DNA of 64,000 bases, from positions 372,001-436,000 of the forward strand of contig NZ_MCNV01000003.1 in the NCBI RefSeq assembly GCF_001718195.1, in the 5' to 3' direction. The DNA comes from Paraburkholderia nodosa. Lineage in GTDB: Bacteria > Pseudomonadota > Gammaproteobacteria > Burkholderiales > Burkholderiaceae. A program made the translations under genes and the position numbers. Below the pieces are notes generated by a model. It was not told the DNA's origin. It was given only the letters and a program-made list of their open reading frames with translations, and ran no database searches. This document shows, one piece after another, positions 57,909 to 64,000 of the stretch (positions are counted from its first letter, which is position 1; every line of letters starts with the position of its first letter).

Positions 57909-59300
57909 TTACTCCAGCGCGGCGTCCGGCTCGGCCGCTTCGCTTTCCTGCGCCTTCGCGATCGCGTCGGACGCCTCTTGTTCCGCGGCAGCTTCTTCAG
58001 GCGTGGTCTGCGCGCCGGCGGCCCTGGTCTTCGGCTTCGCTTCGCCGCGACGCTCCAGCACGGCGGCAAAGAAGCCGTCGGTGGCGTGGCGGTGCGGCCA
58101 CAGCGAGAGGTAGTCGCCGGTATCGAGGCCCACACGCTGCTCGGCCAACACGTCGCGCGCACTCACCAGCACGAACTCGGGGTGCGCCTCGAGGAACTGC
58201 TTCACGACCGCTTCGTTCTCGGCTTCGAGAATGCTGCAGGTCGCGTAGACGAGACGGCCGCCGCGCTTGAGCAGGCGCGCCGCGCTCGTAAGAATCGAAA
58301 GCTGCTTGGGCGCGAGCTCGGCCACCGACTCCGGCGACTGGCGCCACTTGAGGTCGGGGTTGCGGCGCAGCGTCCCGAGGCCCGAGCACGGGGCATCCAC
58401 GAGCACGCGGTCGATCTTGCCGATCAGCCGCTTGATCTTGGCGTCGTGCTCGCTGTCGATCAGCACGGGATTGACGTTCGACAGGCCGCTGCGCGCGAGG
58501 CGCGGCTTGAGCTTGGCGAGGCGCCGGTCGGACACGTCGAAGGCGTAGAGACGGCCGGTCGAGCGCATCATCGCGCCGAGCGCCAGCGTCTTGCCGCCCG
58601 CGCCCGCGCAGAAGTCCACGACCATCTCGCCGCGGCGCGGCGCCAGCAGCGTGCACAGCAGCTGGCTGCCCTCGTCCTGCACCTCGAACCAGCCGTTCTT
58701 GAACGTGTCGAGTTTCGCGAGCGCGGGCTTGCCCGTCACGCGCACGCCGAACGGCGCGAACGGCGTTTCCCCGCCTTCGATGCCCGACTCGGACAGCGCG
58801 CGGATCAGCTCCTCGCGACTCGCCTTGATGGGATTGGCCCGCAGATCGAGCGGCGCCGGATAGTTGAGCGCGGCGGCCAGTTGCGCGAGTTCGGTGGGCT
58901 CAAAGCGCGTTTCCAGCGCCTTCATGATCCACTCCGGCAGATTCAGCTGCACGCGCAGCGGCAGGCTCGCCGGGTCGATCTTCGCGACGTGCTCGAGCCA
59001 GGTCGCCTCGGCGTCCGATACGAAGGGCCGGATCGCCGAGCGGCCCGCCGTCGCCATGAGGCCGAGCAGCGTGAGGCGGCGCGTCGGGCTGCCCGTGCCG
59101 CTTTCGGCCAGGTGCGCGAACTCCATGCGCCGGCGCAGCACCGCGAACACGGCTTCGGCGATCACACCGCGCTCGGCGTGGCCGAGCTTCGGATGCTCGC
59201 GGAAGAAGCGGCTCGTCACGGCGTCGGCCGGGCCCGTAAATTTGAGGACGTCGGCGAGCAACGTTTCGGTCTGTCCAATCAGAAATCCATGCAGTCTCAT
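57909..59300 (-). CDS. RsmB/NOL1-family RNA (cytosine-C5) methyltransferase
   Basis: 463 residues. An N-terminal NusB-like RNA-binding part (~1-150) is followed by the SAM domain (VVDFCAGAGGKTLALGA) and the two catalytic cysteines in DAPCSGLGTLRRNPD and VYATCSILEAENE. RsmB makes m5C967 in 16S rRNA; this member is a close relative but the exact site is not provable here. An Ala/Glu-rich tail of ~60 residues follows. It overlaps purN's stop by four bases (ATGA). Confidence 0.9.
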   Translation of the reverse strand: MRLHGFLIGQTETLLADVLKFTGPADAVTSRFFREHPKLGHAERGVIAEAVFAVLRRRMEFAHLAESGTGSPTRRLTLLGLMATAGRSAIRPFVSDAEATWLEHVAKIDPASLPLRVQLNLPEWIMKALETRFEPTELAQLAAALNYPAPLDLRANPIKASREELIRALSESGIEGGETPFAPFGVRVTGKPALAKLDTFKNGWFEVQDEGSQLLCTLLAPRRGEMVVDFCAGAGGKTLALGAMMRSTGRLYAFDVSDRRLAKLKPRLARSGLSNVNPVLIDSEHDAKIKRLIGKIDRVLVDAPCSGLGTLRRNPDLKWRQSPESVAELAPKQLSILTSAARLLKRGGRLVYATCSILEAENEAVVKQFLEAHPEFVLVSARDVLAEQRVGLDTGDYLSLWPHRHATDGFFAAVLERRGEAKPKTRAAGAQTTPEEAAAEQEASDAIAKAQESEAAEPDAALE

Positions 59301-59956
59301 GCGCCCTCCCCGGCGGCTTGCGAGTCGTCAAAGAAGAGCCACTGTGGCTCGGCCGGCGTGAGCGTCACGCGTTCGCCGTCGAGCGCGAGGCGCCCTTCGA
59401 CGAACCAGCGCACCGCGCGCGGATACATCAGATGTTCGGTCTTGAGCACGCGCGCGGCGAGTGCCGCGGCGTCGTCTCCCGCGCGCACCGGAATTACCGA
59501 CTGTGCGACGATCGGACCATGATCGAGCGTAGGCGTGACGAAATGCACCGTCGCGCCGTGCACGCGGCAGCCGGCGTCGAGCGCCTGCTGGTGCGTCTTG
59601 AGGCCCGGAAACATCGGCAGCAGCGAGGGATGGATATTGAGCATCCGACCCGCATAATGGCCGACGAACGATTCGGTAAGCACGCGCATGAAGCCCGCCA
59701 GCACGACGAGGTCCGGCGCGTAGCCGTCGATGACTTGAGCGAGCGCCGTGTCGAAGCTGGCGCGATCGGGAAACTGGCGGTGATCGACGACCGCCGTGGC
59801 AATGCCGTTCGAAGCCGCGAACGCGAGGCCCGCAGCGTCAGGACGGTTGGCAATCACGGCGGCGATGCGCGCGCCCCAAGCTTCCTGCGCGCAAGCGCGC
59901 ACGATGGCTTCCATGTTGCTGCCCCGCCCCGAAATCAGGATGACGAGATTTTTCAT
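59297..59956 (-). CDS. purN: Phosphoribosylglycinamide formyltransferase
   Basis: Transfers the formyl group from 10-formyl-THF to GAR in purine synthesis. 219 residues. The start KNLVILISGRGSNMEAIV, VLAGFMRVL, the catalytic NIHPSLLPMFPGLKTHQQAL and HFVTPTLDHGPIVAQ are all present. Upstream gene of the purN-rsmB pair, coupled by an ATGA overlap. Divergent from ribF. Confidence 0.97.
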   Translation of the reverse strand: MKNLVILISGRGSNMEAIVRACAQEAWGARIAAVIANRPDAAGLAFAASNGIATAVVDHRQFPDRASFDTALAQVIDGYAPDLVVLAGFMRVLTESFVGHYAGRMLNIHPSLLPMFPGLKTHQQALDAGCRVHGATVHFVTPTLDHGPIVAQSVIPVRAGDDAAALAARVLKTEHLMYPRAVRWFVEGRLALDGERVTLTPAEPQWLFFDDSQAAGEGA

Positions 59957-60144
59957 CCGCGGATTTTATCATCGGGGGGCCGGCTCAACGCTCGTGCGGC
60001 GGCGATCGTCGCCTCGTGCGTTTATAATCTTCTGTTTCGTCGCGGTCCTTGGGCCGCGAGTGGCCAGTCACCCGGTCAGCAGTCGATCATTAGCACGCGT
60101 GCTGCGCCAGCGCGCTTTTCGAGGTTCCACCAGGTTCCGCTATC

Positions 60145-61140
60145 GTGAGAGTCTTCCGCGGTCTTCCCAATGCCGAAAGCCGCGCGCCCTGCGCGCTGAC
60201 CATCGGCAATTTCGACGGTGTCCACCGCGGGCATCAGGCATTGCTCGCGCGCGTGCGCGCGGCAGCCGACGCGCGCGGCCTGCCCGTCTGCGTGATGACC
60301 TTCGAGCCGCATCCGCGCGAATTCTTCAACCCGGCCAGCGCCCCGCCGCGCATCGCCATGTTGCGCGACAAGCTCGAAGCGCTGCGCGAGAACGGCGTGG
60401 ACCGCGTCGTGGTCGAGCATTTCAACCACACGTTCGCGAGCCAGTCGCCCGAGGCGTTCGTCGAGCGCATCATCGTGGGCGGGCTGCACGCGCGCTGGAT
60501 GATGATCGGCGACGACTTCCGCTACGGCGCGAAGCGCGCGGGCGACTTCGCTTCGCTGCGGGCCGCGGGCGCGCATCACGGCTTCGAAGTCGAGCAGATG
60601 GCGACCGTGGCCGACCCTTCGGGCGTGCGCATTTCCAGCTCTGCGGTGCGCGCGCAACTGAACGCGGGCGACCTCGACGCCGCGCGCGCTTCGCTTGGCC
60701 GCGGCTATCACATCAGCGCACACGTCACGCACGGCCTGAAGCTCGGGCGCGACCTGGGCTTCCCCACGATGAACCTGCTGATCGGCCACAAGCGGCCGGC
60801 GCTCAAGGGCATTTTCGTCGTGATGGTGCATGGCATTGCCGATCATCCGCTGCCCGGCGTCGCGAGCCTCGGCCTGCGCCCGACCGTGGACGACTCGGGC
60901 CGCGTGCTGCTCGAAGTGCATCTGCTCGACTGGCACGGCGACGCCTACGGCAAGCTCGTGCGCGTCGAGTTTCTCAAGAAGCTGCGTGACGAGGAGAAGT
61001 TTCCCGACCTCGAAACGCTCACCGCCGCGATCGCTCGCGACGTGGCGAACACCCGCGCGTGGTTCGCCGCCGTGGGCGCAGACGTGGCCGGCGGCGCCTC
61101 CACCGGCTTCGCCACCTCGGCCACCGACCGAATTAGGTGA
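60145..61140 (+). CDS. ribF: Bifunctional riboflavin kinase / FAD synthetase
   Basis: Makes FMN then FAD from riboflavin and ATP. 331 residues from a GTG at 60145. The N-terminal adenylyltransferase shows LTIGNFDGVHRGHQALL (HxGH-like) and VMTFEPHPREFF, with a KISSS-like RISSSAVR. The C-terminal kinase shows LGRDLGFPTMNL and the DSGRVLLEVHLLDW region. TATAAT at 60023-60028 is the probable -10; the -35 is poor. Followed by ileS, as is usual in proteobacteria. Confidence 0.96.
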   Translation: MRVFRGLPNAESRAPCALTIGNFDGVHRGHQALLARVRAAADARGLPVCVMTFEPHPREFFNPASAPPRIAMLRDKLEALRENGVDRVVVEHFNHTFASQSPEAFVERIIVGGLHARWMMIGDDFRYGAKRAGDFASLRAAGAHHGFEVEQMATVADPSGVRISSSAVRAQLNAGDLDAARASLGRGYHISAHVTHGLKLGRDLGFPTMNLLIGHKRPALKGIFVVMVHGIADHPLPGVASLGLRPTVDDSGRVLLEVHLLDWHGDAYGKLVRVEFLKKLRDEEKFPDLETLTAAIARDVANTRAWFAAVGADVAGGASTGFATSATDRIR

Positions 61141-61281
61141 CCTGCGGCCCGCATGCGCGGGCTGCCCCGCCCCCAGGCGCCGCGTGCCCACAGCACGGCA
61201 TGCAGCGCCCGAGGCGACGGTTGCGCGGCATCGGCCGCAACGCTGACGCCATGCATCCCCCGAATTCCACGTGATCTCACC

Positions 61282-64000
61282 ATGAGCGACAAGAAAGCAT
61301 CCTCCGGCAAGCCGCAGAAGTCCGAATCGAAGTACCCCGTCAACCTGCTCGACACCCCGTTCCCGATGCGCGGCGACCTGCCCAGGCGCGAACCGCAATG
61401 GGTCAAGGAATGGGAAGAGAACCAGGTCTACGAGAAGATCCGCGCGGCTTCGAAGGGCCGCAAGAAGTTCATCCTGCACGACGGCCCGCCGTATGCGAAC
61501 GGCGACATCCACCTCGGCCACGCGGTGAACAAGATCCTCAAGGACATGATCGTCAAGGCGCGCAATCTCGCGGGCTTCGACGCGGTCTACGTGCCGGGCT
61601 GGGACTGCCACGGCATGCCGATCGAAATCCAGATCGAAAAGCAGTTCGGCAAGTCGCTGCCCGCCCAGGAAGTGATGCAGAAGGCGCGCGAGTACGCGGC
61701 CGGCCAGATCGAGACGCAAAAGAAGGGCTTCAAGCGCCTGGGCGTGCTCGGCGACTGGAACAACCCGTACAAGACGATGAACTTCGCGAACGAGGCCGGC
61801 GAGATCCGCGCACTCGCGAAGATCATCGAGAAGGGCTATGTGTTCCGGGGCCTGAAGCCCGTGAACTGGTGCTTCGACTGCGGCTCGGCGCTCGCCGAGG
61901 CCGAAGTCGAGTACAAGGACAAGACCGATCCCACCATCGACGTGCTGTTCACGTTCGCGCAACCCGCCGAAACGGCGGCCGCGTTCGGCCTGCCTGCGCT
62001 GCCGCGCGAGGAAGGCGGCATCGTGATCTGGACCACCACGCCCTGGACGATTCCGTCGAACCAGGCGTTGAACGTGCACCCTGAGATCGACTACGCGCTC
62101 GTGGACACACAGCGCGGCCTGCTGATCCTCGCCGTCGAGCGCGTGGAAGCGTGCATGAAGGAGTTCGGGCTCGAGGGCAAGATCGTCGCCACGACGAAGG
62201 GCGAGAAGCTCTCGCTGCTGCGCTTCAATCACCCGCTCGCCTCGGCGCATCCGGGCTACAAGCGCACCTCGCCGATCTACCTCGGCGACTACGTCACGAC
62301 CGACACCGGCACGGGCATCGTGCACTCTGCGCCCGCTTACGGCGTGGAAGACTTCGTGTCGTGCAAGGCGCACGGCATGGCGGATTCCGACATCATCAGC
62401 CCGGTGATGGGCGACGGCCGCTACATCGAATCGCTGCCGCTGTTCGGCGGCCTCTCGATCTGGGCCGCGAACCCGAAGATCGTCGACGCACTCGACGCCG
62501 CCGGCACGCTCCTGCGCAGCGAGAAGTACCTGCACAGCTACATGCACTGCTGGCGCCACAAGACGCCGATCATCTACCGCGCGACTTCGCAGTGGTTCGC
62601 GGGCATGGACGTGACGCCCAAGGACGCCGGCAAGACGCTGCGCGAAACGGCGCTCGAAGGCATCGAGGCGACGGCGTTCTACCCATCGTGGGGCAAGCAG
62701 CGCCTGTATTCGATGATCGCCAACCGCCCGGACTGGACGCTCTCGCGCCAGCGCCAATGGGGCGTGCCGATGGCGTTCTTCGTGCACAAGGAAACCGGCG
62801 AGCTGCATCCGCGCACGCTGGAGCTGCTCGAACAGGTCGCGCAGCGCGTGGAAAAAGAAGGCATCGAAGCGTGGCAGACGCTCGACCCGCGCGAACTGCT
62901 CGGCGACGACGCCAACCTGTACGAAAAGAACCGCGACACGCTCGACGTGTGGTTCGACTCGGGCACGACGCACTGGCACGTGCTGCGCGGCTCGCACAAA
63001 GATGAACTCCAGTTCCCGGCCGACCTGTACCTGGAAGGCTCGGACCAGCACCGCGGCTGGTTCCACTCGTCGCTGCTCACGGCATCGATGCTCGACGGAC
63101 GCCCGCCCTACAACGCGCTGCTCACGCACGGCTTCACCGTCGACGGCGAAGGCCGCAAGATGTCGAAGTCGCTCGGCAACGGCGTCGATCCGCATGAAGT
63201 GGCGAATCGTCTGGGCGCGGAAATCATTCGTCTGTGGATCGCCTCGACCGACTACTCGGGCGAACTGGCCATCTCCGAAGAGATTCTCAAGCGCGTGACG
63301 GAAGGCTATCGCCGCATTCGCAACACGCTGCGCTTCCTGCTCTCGAACCTCTCGGACTTCGACTTCGAGAAGCACGCGCTGCCCGCAAGCGAATGGCTCG
63401 AGATCGACCGCTATGCCGTCGCGCTCACGCATACGTTGCAAAACGACGTGCTCGCCCACTACGACCGCTACGAGTTCCACCCGGTCGTGGCCAAGCTCCA
63501 GACGTTCTGCTCGGAAGACCTGGGCGGCTTCTACCTCGACGTCCTGAAGGACCGCCTCTACACGAGCGCGGCGGATTCGAAGGCCCGCCGCGGTGCGCAA
63601 ACGGCGCTGCATCACATCACGCACAGCCTGCTGCGCATCCTCGCGCCGTTCCTCTCGTTCACGGCCGAAGAAGCGTGGAAGGTGTTCCAGCCGCAAAGCG
63701 AAACCATCTTCACCGAAACCTTCCACGCCTTCCCGGACGTCGAAGGCGCGCCGGAGCTGATCGCCAAATGGACGCTGCTGCGCGAAGTGCGCGGCAACGT
63801 GACGAAGGCGCTCGAAGAGGCGCGGGTGGCGAACCAGATCGGCTCGTCGCTGCAGGCCGAAGTGCGCATTCTCGCGAGCGGCGCGCGCTACGATGCCCTC
63901 GCCTCGCTCGGCGACGACCTCAAATTCGTGCTGATCACCTCGGCGGCGGAAATCGTGAAGGTCGATAGCGAAGCCGAGGAAGGCGTCGAAGTGGTCACCT
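61282..64000 (+). CDS. ileS: Isoleucyl-tRNA synthetase (cut at window edge)
   Basis: Charges tRNA-Ile with isoleucine. 906 codons are visible and the C-terminal end (including any zinc motif) lies beyond the window, so this is incomplete by sampling, not broken. HIGH motif is HLGH in [10 protein letters not shown] (~76-79) and KMSKS is at 626-630 in [11 protein letters not shown]. The CP1 editing domain appears as [14 protein letters not shown] and [12 protein letters not shown]. The ATG at 61282 gives [16 protein letters not shown] before the conserved [12 protein letters not shown]. Confidence 0.97.
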   Translation, partial: MSDKKASSGKPQKSESKYPVNLLDTPFPMRGDLPRREPQWVKEWEENQVYEKIRAASKGRKKFILHDGPPYANGDIHLGHAVNKILKDMIVKARNLAGFDAVYVPGWDCHGMPIEIQIEKQFGKSLPAQEVMQKAREYAAGQIETQKKGFKRLGVLGDWNNPYKTMNFANEAGEIRALAKIIEKGYVFRGLKPVNWCFDCGSALAEAEVEYKDKTDPTIDVLFTFAQPAETAAAFGLPALPREEGGIVIWTTTPWTIPSNQALNVHPEIDYALVDTQRGLLILAVERVEACMKEFGLEGKIVATTKGEKLSLLRFNHPLASAHPGYKRTSPIYLGDYVTTDTGTGIVHSAPAYGVEDFVSCKAHGMADSDIISPVMGDGRYIESLPLFGGLSIWAANPKIVDALDAAGTLLRSEKYLHSYMHCWRHKTPIIYRATSQWFAGMDVTPKDAGKTLRETALEGIEATAFYPSWGKQRLYSMIANRPDWTLSRQRQWGVPMAFFVHKETGELHPRTLELLEQVAQRVEKEGIEAWQTLDPRELLGDDANLYEKNRDTLDVWFDSGTTHWHVLRGSHKDELQFPADLYLEGSDQHRGWFHSSLLTASMLDGRPPYNALLTHGFTVDGEGRKMSKSLGNGVDPHEVANRLGAEIIRLWIASTDYSGELAISEEILKRVTEGYRRIRNTLRFLLSNLSDFDFEKHALPASEWLEIDRYAVALTHTLQNDVLAHYDRYEFHPVVAKLQTFCSEDLGGFYLDVLKDRLYTSAADSKARRGAQTALHHITHSLLRILAPFLSFTAEEAWKVFQPQSETIFTETFHAFPDVEGAPELIAKWTLLREVRGNVTKALEEARVANQIGSSLQAEVRILASGARYDALASLGDDLKFVLITSAAEIVKVDSEAEEGVEVVT

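Noticed and set aside
60076..63726. 1216-codon open frame on the minus strand
   Set aside because: It runs opposite ileS and ribF. It is Arg/His/Val-rich, has no family motif and is a GC-bias mirror of real coding DNA.

Overview
The window is 64 kb of gene-dense, GC-rich chromosome that reads as Burkholderiaceae (Burkholderia sensu lato, most like Paraburkholderia/Caballeronia). The assignment rests on protein sequence character and on gene arrangement: a fused glucokinase-RpiR regulator behind zwf-pgl, a RibB with a decayed GTP cyclohydrolase II half, ribH-nusB joined by an ATGA overlap, the nadB / nadC-nadA convergent pair, and ribF-ileS. I see no IS element, prophage, integrase, CRISPR array or rRNA. 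It looks like core chromosome with a few lineage-specific small genes.

Layout. 0.3-2.1 kb: trxB and an Smr-domain protein. 2.2-6.5 kb (minus): a four-gene carbohydrate ABC importer. 7.1-11.3 kb (plus): zwf-pgl-glk/hexR; a 19-bp palindrome that fits a HexR operator lies on the zwf promoter. 11.4-13.3 kb: a Bcr/CflA efflux pump and an EVE/PUA-like protein. 13.6-22.7 kb: hemL, ribD, ribE, a multidrug-type ABC half-transporter, ribB, ribH, nusB and a class I aminotransferase. 22.8-28.6 kb: a membrane-anchored lytic transglycosylase, ubiD, a succinate-semialdehyde dehydrogenase and a LysE-type exporter. 28.7-31.4 kb: small secreted, hypothetical and membrane proteins, then tRNA-Gly(CCC). 32-36.5 kb: trmB, uppP, a DUF1439 lipoprotein, a YkgJ Cys-cluster protein, hemN and tRNA-Leu(CAA). 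36.7-42.3 kb: a small hypothetical, poxB, rsuA, a two-helix membrane peptide, an SDR oxidoreductase and a ferredoxin reductase. 42.4-44.3 kb: an acetylornithine aminotransferase-GNAT operon preceded by what looks like an arginine attenuator. 44.4-48.0 kb (minus): livHMGF without a binding protein. 48.2-52.1 kb: an unrecognised 100-aa gene, ispH-fkpB, radC and rpmB-rpmG. 52.4-57.5 kb: nadB converging on nadA-nadC, then a fatty acid desaturase. 57.9-64 kb: rsmB-like methyltransferase, purN, ribF and ileS (cut by the window edge).

Functional themes are glucose uptake and Entner-Doudoroff entry under HexR, riboflavin/FAD synthesis (ribD, E, B, H, F), NAD synthesis (nadA, B, C), tetrapyrrole synthesis (hemL, hemN), branched-chain amino acid uptake, and translation.

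The most interesting candidate is at 42395-42537. A 16-codon open reading frame containing four consecutive arginine codons is followed immediately by a segment able to pair with the 5' arm of a strong intrinsic terminator, 50-60 nt ahead of an argD-type gene. This is the layout of ribosome-mediated transcription attenuation by arginine. I know of no described example in this group, but I could not search.
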